A stretch of 64,000 nt of DNA from Asparagopsis taxiformis. Taxonomy: Eukaryota; Rhodophyta; Florideophyceae; Bonnemaisoniales; Bonnemaisoniaceae. Shown here piece by piece: positions 53,001 to 62,150 of the stretch. The stretch is taken from the NCBI GenBank assembly GCA_030407315.1, contig JALQPE010000092.1, positions 1 through 64,000 on the forward strand, written 5' to 3'. The first letter of the stretch is position 1. Each line of letters begins with the position of its first letter. The translations under genes were made by a program, and so were the position numbers. A model generated the notes under the pieces. That model was given only the letters and a program-made list of their open reading frames with translations. It was not told where the DNA came from and ran no database searches.

Positions 53001-53469
53001 TGGGTTTGGCGTATTCGCGGCGAAGAAACTGAAGAAGGGGACGGTCATTGGCTGGTACAACGGGACGATTTTCTATGCGAAGATTCGAGACTCGGAACCG
53101 CAGAGATCAGTGATGTACGGCCCGGAAGGATTTGGGTGCACAGGAGAGAGGTTCCAGGACTACAACATGGAATTGGAAACCACGTACATAGGGAGGGGTG
53201 CACCTGTTCGGAAGGTCTGGCTCGTTCCAGCGGTCTATAATTGTACCAGCTACCTCAATGATTGTCGGGTCATTGACGGAACGGAGAAAGCGACCGAGGT
53301 GAGTCGAACACAGTCAGCCGAGTTTCGACAAGGCGATGCCATAGACAAACCGGACTTTGCTTCGAATATCAAGAATCCCCATGCTGTCAAGGTCGTTCTG
53401 ACCAGAGACGTTGAAGCTGATGAGGAGATATTTGCTGACTATGGTAGAAAATATTGGCCAGCTAACTGA
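50002..53469 (+). CDS. ParB-like / DNA methyltransferase / SET fusion
   Basis: A 1155-residue uninterrupted ORF; ATG at 50002 (GCCATGG) chosen over an upstream TTG. Three modules. (1) ParB/sulfiredoxin-like, residues about 10-95: DPNQVSKF, then HVEALMESIRNSGY and D68-G-A-H-R72. (2) After a helical middle and an acidic linker, a beta-class amino-methyltransferase (about 600-860) with motif IV DPPF at 658-661, LRPGGHALIYSS, and motif I DFFSGTYST from D838; this order and the DPPF suggest N6-adenine or N4-cytosine methylation of DNA. (3) A C-terminal SET domain (about 980-1155): GGGFGVFAAKKL, YNGTIFY, YNCTSYLND near 1079 and EIFADYGRKYW at the end, as in protein-lysine methyltransferases. Motif residues are all present, so it may be active. 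A broken relative without ParB is at 4669-7849. Confidence 0.85.
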   Translation: MEGTFHNHGEKHDGWVFIDPNQVSKFVSIRDVDASHVEALMESIRNSGYDTAHPVTGRFREGVLEILDGAHRCMAIVRGMEKGVFPPGVTIPMREESIVADTNSSTAVVLDRVRATTSNDIAGLQRRMMFVEYLMIAVDLRDEYWVQNGKDKYAHISSVRMADVLGWIKSCDPSGQIASSLSGKPQYSSCMSILAVLRPYHRAEDSSSIDLRLWQMFCHAWGLNAEMGDSPRMVEFPKQVGVTSSRAVEMFGKTPRGELSSPLNRELLSSRYFLDGATSDMQDSLQASQKRFRRLMVMMCQCILAIRSKEMGSAPSRRARATSGAIGGGGMVGIATSSAQANQLGFVVDRVLAAWDTGARVLGYEDVESMCWPFMVFDPASLCFRSLPNRSDGCAVEEHRKNLTIVPKTVDSENGFCADLPVAVDARLRSLTSAFLLSIRQCVTEVNVFAERGQLMQRLRALLFDTPDKFGLNSFMRAKLNTSHALDGQRRLKAWLLRTREQRKLPLTMDELHSLEDTPEPGILEGAPAQMEISAAVPNNGSEDIEEDSLEPQRKKARLERGGGEDDNAAVASETATREGAAEDDAMEVDTVSPTEAPLVDVGKESKPEYVTKLEAVMGRYIHTVNCDATDVAKEVEDKISFLEDGVLEDSVQLVLTDPPFNTRREGGRENSEYDILEPEELASVACEIVRVLRPGGHALIYSSVRQLVAWMDAIRNAEPGKMIVDSVPVVLSRRPHSFTSNPSTKTCTLHNMHDFVIHAYKRGKGMAAYDMVDYRLHNPDISRHPGFTNAIDNVPRLSAGEAQYDGQNNRLRHEQKALTTLRELLERFSKQNDIVMDFFSGTYSTAIACMTLRDGTYRRFIGCEKEKRCHDASQEWILHAFVSEVKAGRYGGILQREVESILGDESVPVTGKAPRLRQKHISDAPEGLPAVTALPNHLLVFVASMKKDGSMLHRLSGVPMDQWPAEDMHSFWSIDPDAILAADAAFYGVYVSQSEVRGGGFGVFAAKKLKKGTVIGWYNGTIFYAKIRDSEPQRSVMYGPEGFGCTGERFQDYNMELETTYIGRGAPVRKVWLVPAVYNCTSYLNDCRVIDGTEKATEVSRTQSAEFRQGDAIDKPDFASNIKNPHAVKVVLTRDVEADEEIFADYGRKYWPAN

Positions 53470-53756
53470 GCTACTTTGATAGATTTGAGTAAACACGCAT
53501 TGACAGAGACAATAGACTGTGCATCATCTTCCAAGAGCGCTAGATATTATAGACTACACTACAACAATCGTGACATGACTGCAGGAAGGCATCTGCGGCC
53601 TGGAGTGCAAACTATCCACTTTTCAACTGCTATACCTATGGATACGAAAGGGAGAGAAACTAGAAAGATGTGAGTGCGAAATTGTGTAGCAACGCAGCAT
53701 GTAGAACACCAGTAACAGAGCGATGTAGGAGAAGCAGTCACCCCATTACAGTGCGG

Positions 53757-54053
53757 GCCGTTTACCGGGGATGCTGACAGCAAAGTCATCGTTACGATGA
53801 CTTTGCTGTAAGAAAACAAATCATTACAGCAGCCATGATTTCTTTACCGGGTAAAAAAATTGTGGCCGCTGTAATGAAACGTTTTCTTACAGCAAAGTCA
53901 TCGTAACGATGACTTTGCTGTAAGAAAGCAAATCATTACAGCGGCCACAATTTTTTTACCCGGTAAAGAAATCGTGGCTGCTGTAATGATTTGTTTTCTT
54001 ACAGCAAAGTCATCGTAACGATGACTTTGCTGTAAGGAACCCTGGTAAACGGC
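53757..54053. repeat. Nested palindrome array 1
   Basis: Three 33-bp stem-loops H at 53777-53809, 53889-53921 and 54001-54033, exactly 112 bp apart, with arms ACAGCAAAGTCATCG/CGATGACTTTGCTGT and a 3-base loop TTA or TAA. Between them lie two longer palindromes with GCTGTAATGA arms around TTTACC(C)GGGTAAA. Outer arms GCCGTTTACC and GGTAAACGGC close the whole into one palindrome of about 300 bp. Confidence 0.95.
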
Positions 54054-54105
54054 TTCGGCTGTAAGCAGCAGGGAGTTTCGTCCTTCTCTCATCCTGGTAA
54101 AGGTA
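54054..54105 (+). repeat. Terminal inverted repeat, left partner
   Basis: Reads TTCGGCTGTAAGCAGCAGGG then GTTTCGTCCTTCTC. It is inverted relative to 59216-59267. Together with arrays 1 and 3 it bounds about 5.7 kb containing the ParB-like/dioxygenase gene. Confidence 0.75.
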
Positions 54106-54540
54106 AGAAGCGAAGTTTGAAGTCGGGTAAATTGCTCAGCAAAGGTCTGTACGGCTGTGAGCAGCTCTCAGGAGTATTTTACCTCACGTGGTCTCTGTTC
54201 AGGTTATACCCTGTATATATATAGGTAGCCTAGTGTAGGTGGGAAGATAGACGAAAATTCTACAAATAATTTATCACAGTGACGGCTCTCGTAGTCGAAA
54301 TCTGCGCGTTGTCAAGGGTTGAAACTAGTCTCCCCCTACGGCCTAGCTAGTAAAATCATATAACGTTGTAGACTAATATTAAAAAGTAGCAAGCAATCTG
54401 CTGAGTAGCACTAAACTATGAGATGAAGGACAGATGTATAGATGAGAACTGAAAAATGGGCTAAGGTAACAATGTTGAGATGAGAAAGACAGAACTTTAT
54501 AGCAGGGAACAGTAGTATAGGTTTTAATACTTCTGATATG
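54106..54540. other. 3' flank of the ParB-like/dioxygenase gene
   Basis: No gene recognised. A TATATATATAG run lies at 54214. Confidence 0.45.
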
Positions 54541-57500
54541 CTATCTATTGCTCCTATCGTACTTGTAATATTCGACGGTGTGGATGTGGTCCGTGAGGAC
54601 GTCCTTCTCCGTCTTCAAGTAGATGTGGCCGCGCGTGGGCAGGCCATAGACTAACTTCTCGCCTGCAGGAAGATCTCCTCGGCTGAAGCCGACCCCGTAA
54701 TGGTAAAGGTCACCGCGACCAACCAATACGGAATAGGGTGGCACCCAAAAGATGAGAGGGGGAACCTTCCACATATCGGCGCCCGGACTGGCCAGGCATA
54801 CATGACTATAAGGGGCAACTACTATAGAGAACCCATCGGCTCCGCTCGACATCATGAAATATGATGGAGACGTGGTAGGACTTCCAACACTATTCGTCGC
54901 TACCTTGAAGTCCGTGTGCCCATCCTGGTCCGCAGCCCCATCTGCTGTAAGAAGCAGCCGCAATCCTGTCTTCGGGAAGAAGACAGGATCCTCACCCTCC
55001 ATTCCCAACTTCAAGAACTCCGCACAAACACCAAGAGCAAGCTCTGCCACCAACTTGTTCTTATACATCTCCAAATTCCCCTCCTCCAACTTGTCGCACA
55101 ACTCACGCCGCGGCAGAGAGAGGCGCCCACGACCACCATCGATGCGGTCCTTCGCATCACCCACGTTGTGGATGAACTGCCACGGCGAAGGATCGAAGCC
55201 GGGCTTTGCGAAAGCTGGCGGCTCGTCCTGTGGCTCCCTGTCGTCATCGTTAGAATCAGACTGCTGGGAGGGTTTTTCAACCTCCTCAACCAGCGGGAAC
55301 TGCCTAGCGAAGTGACCGAACAACTCATGCGTCGCATTACCAGCCGTGGACGATGCCAACAGGCCTTCCATAACAATAACCCCCAAGTTTTCCAACAATG
55401 CCTTCTTCACCGCAAAGTACCTGTCCACCACCGTATCCTCAGCACCCGGCGATGCAGCTGCCTGGAATGCTGCCGCCCTCATTTCCGCCCGAACCGTCTC
55501 CACCGTCGTACTTTCCATATAGTACTTCATCCGGCTGCCAGACGCAATTGCGCTGGGGAGAACGGCGGCCACATTCTCATCGACGATGCTGTCGGGAATG
55601 GGATTCTCCTGGGCGTCGTCGAACTGGAGAACCGGCTCCCGAGAGCGACCTCGGGAAGCCGACTTGGATTTCTTTGACGACGACTTGAAGAAGTCTCACC
55701 GAGCCTTCTCTTTTTGGTAGAAGGCTCGGGCGTCGCAGAAGCGGCTTCCAAGTTACGCTTCCCGAGGATGGAGTTTTCACCCGCATCCTCGGGGGCGCTC
55801 TCCAGCTCGACGACCTCCACAGCACCACCCGCCGTTCCACCACGACCGGAACGACTCGCTTGCAGGCGGGTACTCCTTCTGGGCATCACTTTCCTCCCAG
55901 AAGTTTCCACTCCGGGCGGTGCAGAATCACTGACTTCAATGACATCTTCGTCAGGATCTGCACCGCCCTTCGCACTGCTGCCCTCGACCACATTCTCGGG
56001 AGTAGGGCCCTCCGTCGAAATCCTCGCAACCGTCTTCTGTCCAACCCCACCGGATGGTGAAGGGACGAAGCTGTCATCGCTGGAGCTTCCCGAACTGCTA
56101 GCAGATGCAGAACGGGAAGCTTCGACAGCGGGGGCCGGAGCAGCAGGGTGCTGCTCGGCAGCCGGAGTCGCAGGCTCAGGCTGCGAAGCCGGTGAGACCT
56201 GCTCCTGCGCGGCTTGGACAGGACGGTTGGGGGTACCAGTCCCGGCGTGGGAAACTGGACCAGAGCGTTCGCTGCCATCCTGGGGACCACGCGCAGTCGG
56301 CTTGACCGGGGTCACCGCAGGGGAGGATGCCGAAACGGCAGGGGTAGAGACAGGAACAGGGGCAACCTCGGAATTGCTGGAAGATTCCAGTTGAGGTGGT
56401 GGGGGCAAAGGAATGGAGGATGAAGGGATGGGCAAGGAATTGGAAGAGGAAGGGATGGGGGCATCATCACCACATGTGGCTGGGAGCGCAGCATGTGGGA
56501 TGTCTGGGTACATCGCGTGAAAGCGTTTCCGCATTTGCATGTCGCGGTACCCAGTGACGCGCAGGAGCATTTTCCTGGCGTCCTTCCCGAAGACAGACTT
56601 CTTACGGGGAAAAATATTTTCGTAACTGTAACCATCGGGGGGGCCTTCCTTGGGACGGAAGTCTGCCCAGCACCCCTTCTTGGGGACCATCTGAGCAAGA
56701 ACTTCGACAACGCGCGAGCGAATGTCGAAGCTCTTGCTCGGGTCACCCCGGCTGGGAATTGACCCATCCAGCATCCTCAACACATCCGAAACGTTCCAAT
56801 ACTCGGCCACCTCCTTCACGTACCCGAAGATTTCCAACAAACCGGCAATCCATTCCTGCCCAATGGTACCAACCGAGTACGGTTTCAGCCCGGCCGACCG
56901 ACGGCTACAAGTGTAGCGCGCCGTCATCTCCAGGATGAAACACTTCTGCACATCCGGAGCACTCCTGAACGACCCATTGAACAACAAGTTCACCGTACAC
57001 CCAGCCAAATCCTCGGTCGAAGAGAACTGCACGAACTCCGGCCTGTTCGGGATGCTCGACCAGTACTTGAAGGCAGGGCTTTCAATGGTCTTGAAACCTC
57101 GGGCGATGGAGACGTAGCGCATGAGCTGTCTCGGACGAATCCAGCTCAGCGCTTTCCGTTCTTTAATGTACTGAACGGTCGGCTCGATCTTCTTCTTTCC
57201 CAGGCGGTGGATATTGATGAACTCCATCACAGAGCACACATTGTCAGCAACTGTTACCTCGCTGACATTGTGGGTGTGGAAGTTCATCAGCCGTGAAAGC
57301 GGGAGTACTTCTTCGGAGCAGAAGACATCCCGGCCAAGCCGAGTCGGTGGGAGGAGAAAGTCGACTGGAATAGTTCCAAAGCGACGGTAGATGTCAGACT
57401 TGACAAACTCCTCCCACTCTGGACTGTCCTTCGCAGGAGCAGGTCCAGCCGACTCGAGAATGGCCTTCAACGCGGTCACTCGGTGAGATCCATCGACGTA

Positions 57501-58186
57501 TTGCAGTCGGACTTTTGCATTGGAATCAATCACCTCGCAGACGGACACGCGTGAAGCAATCACGGAAAATCCCTGAGTGAGAAACGTTTTCTTCAACTCA
57601 TCAACGCGATGCGGCCTGACCACCCTGGACACGACTGCCGGAGGAGAAACATCCAGAGGGAAATGAAGACTGGAATGTTTCGGCAGCTCTCCGGACTTAT
57701 GTCATAGTCCACATCCACCGGGATGGGCACTGTGCCAGGGTAGGCCAGCCTGGTGCTGCGGAGAGGCTTGTTCGGTACGATGTCACGAGCGTTGTGATCA
57801 TCGACCTTCTCCGCATCCTCTGCCAAGTCGCTGCCGGACGCGATGATCATGTCCGGAGCAGGCGAGCTAGGCAGAGGAGCACCAGATCCCTCGACGGCTG
57901 GCGCCGCTTCGGCAGATTGAGCCGGAAGCGGAGTTGCGGGAACGCCAGCGTCGATTGTCGGGACAACCGCGGGATCGGAAGCGGAAGGGGGGGAGGGGAC
58001 GGGCTTAGGGGCTGGGCTGAGCTGGGTCAGCGCTGCAGCAGCTTCGCAAACGTCCATAGGGACAGGGGGGGCCAGAGAAGGAGAAGGAGAGGGAGAAGGA
58101 GAGGGAGAAGGAGTGGGAGAATCGTTGTCACGGCGGCTGGCAGAGCGCACCTGGCGGTCGAAAGCGTTGGGGGATTGTTGAGCCAT
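54541..58186 (-). pseudogene. ParB-like / 2OG-Fe(II) dioxygenase-like gene, frame broken twice
   Basis: Starts at ATG 58186 (AACAATGG): MAQQSPNAFDRQ, a Ser-Pro run and an acidic, Pro/Ala-rich N-terminus. Near 57690 the homology passes to a second frame (to 55527) with LPKHSSLHFPLDV, a ParB-like VVRPHRVDELKKTFLTQGF and D-G-S-H-R, then a helical region and a long Ser/Pro/Glu-rich linker with KKRR. Near 55685 it passes to a third frame (to 54541) with KSSSKKSKSASRGRS and a dioxygenase-like domain: DGHTDF (H-x-D), SSGADGFSIVVAPYSHVCLA, PPYSVLVGRGDLYHYGVGF. Both steps equal a one-base loss; no usual slippery heptamer or intron boundary explains them. Domain order matches the intact 10857-14783 gene. 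Recent decay, programmed shifting or sequence error are all possible. Confidence 0.7.
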
Positions 58187-58401
58187 TGTTTTGATGAGTG
58201 ATTGACAAACGAATAGTGAAAGATTGAGAAAGAGAGAAGAAGATCTGAACGACAAGCTGTTTTGCTGCGTAAGCTGAGTAAGATAGGCGAAACTTAGAGA
58301 TCTGACATATTCCTATTAGTATACACCCTGGTAATGATATTCAGCGGTTGACCAATCCGAACCTTCCACATCACTTTTCGTTGTACGACAATTACAGCTC
58401 A

Positions 58402-58703
58402 GGCAGTTTACCAAGGATCCTTACAGCAAAGCCATCGTTACGATGACTTTGCTGTAAGGAAACGTTTCATTACAGAGGCCAGGAATTTTTTTACCGGGTA
58501 AAGAAATCATGGCCACTGTAATGTTTTGTTTCCTGACAGCAAAGTCATCGTTACGATGACTTTGCTGTAAGAAAACGTTTTCATTACAGCGGCCAGGAAT
58601 TTTTTTACCGGGTAAAGAAATCATGGCCACTGTAATGAAACCTTTCCTTACAGCAAAGTCATCGTAACGATGACTTTGCTGTAAGCATCCCTGGTAAACT
58701 GCT
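58402..58703. repeat. Nested palindrome array 2
   Basis: Three H stem-loops at 58423-58455 (one arm mismatch), 58536-58568 and 58650-58682, about 113 bp apart, alternating with two longer palindromes as in array 1. Outer arms GGCAGTTTACCAAGGAT and ATCCCTGGTAAACTGC. It lies about 220 bp upstream of the ParB-like/dioxygenase start. Confidence 0.95.
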
Positions 58704-59215
58704 CCATCTGTAAGCCGTTGGTCTCAACCCTCGCTCTCGTTTCTGTTGTCCTCCTTCATCATCTCCACCTACCTTCCCCCTACACACCACCTCTCTAATG
58801 TCACTCTACCCACCCTTTGGTGCATGAAATATTTTCTTACCACTGCCATAGTCTACACATACTGCTGCCTTCATACCTCTGCATGCCTACCCTTCAATCT
58901 TTCTTCCATCTTTCTCTACCGTGCTAGGCTTAGACCATGCTCTGTGCACATCTGACTTACTTAATATCATTGTATAGCTAGAAACTAGAATAATAATTAC
59001 ATCACTAGTGTACACTGCAAATGTTAGTAACTATGGTTGGTGTGGTACACAACACCCTACCTCCTTCATGAGTAAACTTTGCGCACAGAACCGTTCAATA
59101 CCAGGTAGTGCAGCCAGCGCAAACCAGGCTTGCACGACGCAGAGTGCTCCCCAGAGCCGTCAACAGTCGTCCAAACCATCGTTGTACGATGTTCCCGGCT
59201 CCACACTTCCCTTCT
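58704..59215. other. Spacer between arrays 2 and 3
   Basis: About 510 bp, pyrimidine-rich, no gene recognised. Confidence 0.5.
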
Positions 59216-59267
59216 CACCCTTCCCAGGGTGGGAGACGGACGAAACTCCCAACCGCTTACAGCCGAA
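59216..59267 (-). repeat. Terminal inverted repeat, right partner
   Basis: GAGACGGACGAAACTCCC then CGCTTACAGCCGAA, the complement of 54054-54105. Confidence 0.75.
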
Positions 59268-59530
59268 GCCGTTTACCCGGGATGCTTACAGCAAAGTCAT
59301 CGTTACGATGACTTTGCTGTAAGGAAAGGTTTGATTACAGTGGTGAGAAAATTTTACCGGGTAAAAAAATCAGCAAGAATTTTTTACCCGGTAAAAAATT
59401 GTGGCCGCTGTAATGATTTGATTTCTTACAGCAAAGTCATCGTTACGATGACTTTGCTGTAAGAAATCAAATCATTACAGCAAAGTCATCGTAACGATGA
59501 CTTTGCTGTCAGCACCCCAGCGAAACTGCA
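59268..59530. repeat. Nested palindrome array 3
   Basis: H stem-loops at 59288-59320, 59428-59460 and 59477-59509. The spacing is less even than in arrays 1 and 2: the first gap holds a duplicated TTTTACCGGGTAAA segment, the second is shortened. Outer arms GCCGTTTACCCGG and a degenerate CAGCGAAACTGC. Confidence 0.9.
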
Positions 59531-59762
59531 TCATCTGTAAGCCTTCCTCACCTCAATGTTGTAACCAAAGACGACTGCGATATTACCTTGTTCTATTCTA
59601 GTAGTGCCCACCATAGTTTCCTCCCCTTCTCATATTAAATTGAGTATTGTATATCTCCCGACCCGTCTACATACGCAAACGTCATGTACTAGCCTAACTT
59701 TCATCGTTTACTTGAAGGCGGCCTTGATGCCTGCCATAGAATGCTATTAAGAACTAATTTCA

Positions 59763-60128
59763 TCAGATATCTAAACGCTCCCAGTAGTTGACATTGAAGG
59801 GAGGCTGTAGCAACTTCTCCCTGGAAGTTCGCAGTGATAGATGGGACCGGATAGGATGCTGGTACCTCACCGAAGAACGACCCTCCGCGAATCCCATTCC
59901 TCCGTGATACACGTCCGTTCGGCATACAAGCAGGGAATACGGTGGGATGCGCACGTTCGTCACTGGCACGCGGTACTTGTCTTTCGCTGGATGACTTAGG
60001 CACACATGGCTGAACTTGGCGATACGAATGATGAACCCATCCGCACCAGCAGCCATCATCACAGGATAAGCAAAAATAGAGAATATTCCATGGAAAATGC
60101 CGTATCGTACAGTAGAACTAGTCACCAT
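59763..60128 (-). pseudogene. Dioxygenase-like fragment
   Basis: About 120 residues aligning with the last part of the dioxygenase domain at 54541-55572: MMAAGADGFIIRIAKFSHVCL (MMSSGADGFSIVVAPYSHVCL), RIPPYSLLVCRTDVYHGGMGF (WVPPYSVLVGRGDLYHYGVGF) and SHLSLRTSREK. The H-x-D part and everything upstream are missing. The downstream frame ends soon after. It sits just outside array 3, as if left by another copy of the element. Confidence 0.7.
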
Positions 60129-60129
60129 A

Positions 60130-60800
60130 TTTTAGCGGAACGCCCATCCCCAACGTTTGGATAAGGCCCATCGAAAAAATGTAAAAAATCATGGGCTGAG
60201 ACCAGCACGGCGATTTTGTTTTACAGTAGGCAGGAACCAAGCAGAACTATGGTGTGGCCGTGAGGTGATGGCTGAACCATGTACGGAAGGACACGTAGGG
60301 ATGGAAATGAACCACGTCCATATATGAGCAGGACGGCGGGTTGACTAGAACGGGCCAAGTCACGCAGGCACGGACTGTTGGAATGGAACCAGTACTGTAT
60401 ATGGGTATAGTTAGATATGGGGTGCACCGTGACTGCGATATGTGGTGGAAGGTGCAGAGCGATTCGTAGAAATAAACTGTAAAATATAATGGGCACACCG
60501 TGACGGTCCGGTGTCTGAAACCAGGCGTAAGCAGCACTCGCTGAATGGACGGTGACCAAAGTATGATTATTGTATTCATTGGAATAATTCCAGAGTAGGT
60601 GACTTTTTGCTTATGGGACGTGACCAAGCTGACTTGTGGAACTGGTCAAACGATAATCTGGAAAGGGACCATTGACTGGGCATGTACGGCCCAAGGCAAA
60701 GCGCGGTTAGTTTCCAAACTACAGTACTGTGTAAAGCCCGGATATATTCTATTATAACACCTGCTCGTGACACTGGTATTATTCCACCGTGGAGCACTGT
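60130..60800. repeat. ACAGTA/CCAGT/GGTGCACC word-rich spacer
   Basis: Short words recur in both orientations (AACCAGTACTGT, CACCGTGAC, TGGAATAATTCCAG, TGGTATTATTCCACC), in the style of 37420-37850 and 42990-43600. I see no gene. Confidence 0.35.
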
Positions 60801-60830
60801 AATGGGTACGGTTCACTTCCACTGGATGTA

Positions 60831-60985
60831 GTGGTTGTACCGTCGGGTGGGCGTGGTCCATGTCCACTGGGTAGAGTAGTTGTACCGTCGGGTGGGCGTG
60901 GACCATGTCCACTGGGTAGAGTGGTTGTACCGTCGAGTGGGCGTGGACCATGTCCACTGGGTAGAGTGGTTGCACCGGTGGGCGC
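60831..60985. repeat. 45-bp minisatellite, about 3.5 units
   Basis: TTGTACCG (last unit TTGCACCG) at 60835, 60880, 60925 and 60970, with GGGTGGGCGTGG and CATGTCCACTGG in each unit. The period is a multiple of three, so both strands stay open and mimic repeat proteins; there is no other coding evidence. Confidence 0.9.
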
Positions 60986-60999
60986 TCTGGGTAGAAACT

Positions 61000-61340
61000 G
61001 AAAGGTAGAACGGGCGGCACATCGCACTTTTGCGGAGAAACTGCAGGACGGATAGGTCTGACTGAAACGATATCTAGGTAGAATGGAAATCGGCATAGGG
61101 ACAATGAATTAGACTAGGGTGCAGCCAGTAGCGGGTACGCAAGATTTACGATATAGTGTAGTGGATATGGAATAGGTAAATGGGCAGCTAACGCCAAAAG
61201 TTTAACGACATGAAGATCATCTGTACACTGCACTACGGAACTATGAACTATGCCACCATGGCAGATACTAAACGGCAAAACACTAGCTCTACATAAAGTA
61301 ACTACAAATACATATAGGCATGAAAAGAGAGATGAGGGGA
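61000..61340. other. No gene recognised
   Basis: Spacer between the minisatellite and the next repeats; no motif, RNA gene or clear repeat. Confidence 0.45.
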
Positions 61341-61344
61341 AGCC

Positions 61345-61615
61345 AGAAATTTCTGTTGGCACCTGGAAGGAAAAGAATAGATGAATCAATGGTTAGTGCT
61401 AGGAATGTAACTTCATCAACGCTAGAAGCATGGTTAGAAGCGAGAGAACATACCGTTGATAGTGGAGCCAGAGCTTGAGTAAGCGGATTGTAGAGAACCC
61501 AGAAACTTCTGCTGGCACATAGATGGAAAGAAGTGGATGACACAGTGGTTAGTGCTGGAAACGGTACGCCAAAAACTCGATTAGAAGTGAGAAAACGTAG
61601 TAATGACAGTAGCCC
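61345..61615 (+). repeat. Imperfect direct repeat of about 150 bp
   Basis: CAGAAATTTCTGTTGGCACCTGG...ATGGTTAGTGCTAGGAA (61345 onward) recurs as CAGAAACTTCTGCTGGCACATAG...GTGGTTAGTGCTGGAAA (61500 onward). Confidence 0.65.
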
Positions 61616-61970
61616 TGGAGAAAGACGAAACAGAAAGTAGGAAAGGCAGAAAAGTATGTTAGCAGAAGAACAACGAAGAACCGCAGAAAAAGAGAATGGG
61701 AGGAATTGCTAAAAGACTAAATGAGCAGGAAAACCTTATCGAAGGATGAGGCCGCGGGGCGGAACCACATCCGTAGGGATGCGATTGCACACCGCGACCC
61801 CATCCTGCGTAGGTGGTGTGCTCCATGCGACAGGCGATGACGATAGCGCTTAGCGTGACGCAAGCCTTAAATACTGCTGCAGAGTGAGCCCAGAGGTCGC
61901 GTATTTCACTTGCGTAGTGAGAAAGCGCGCGCTTTTCGTACTGACAAATCAGAAACAAATCATCGATGAT
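61616..61970. other. No gene recognised
   Basis: Spacer before the short GTCATGGACAC tandem words at 61978-62030. I see no supported ORF. Confidence 0.45.
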
Positions 61971-62025
61971 CTATGAACACGTCATGGACACGTCATGGAC
62001 TCGAGATGGACTCGTCATGAACACG

Positions 62026-62063
62026 TAATGAAATAGAACACTAAGTAGTGTTCTATTTCATTA
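62026..62063. repeat. Perfect hairpin, 17-bp arms
   Basis: TAATGAAATAGAACACT, 4-base loop, AGTGTTCTATTTCATTA. The left arm lies at the end of a run of 11-12 bp tandem words (ACACGTCATGG and variants, 61978-62030). Confidence 0.9.
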
Positions 62064-62150
62064 CAGCTGGCGTGCAGCTGCACGCTTGTGAGCGGAAACG
62101 TGTATTGCAGGCTGAGGAGCCAATGATGAAAAATTAGAAAAAATGACTAG

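Noticed and set aside
49993..53469. A bacterial contig, because of ParB-like and DNA methyltransferase domains
   Set aside because: The same region has SET, cyclin, F-box and LTR retrotransposon genes, no operons and no ribosome-binding sites.
53757..54053. Regularly spaced 33-bp repeats as a CRISPR array
   Set aside because: The units are stem-loops separated by related palindromes, not unique spacers; there are no cas genes, and the context is eukaryotic.
55683..55692. A short intron (GTGAG donor) at the second frame break
   Set aside because: The possible AG sites nearby would give introns of 16 or 28 bases and lead into the wrong frame.
60646..61104. Minus-strand repeat protein of 152 codons
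   Set aside because: The repeat is a 45-bp minisatellite open on both strands; flanking sequence shows no coding pattern.
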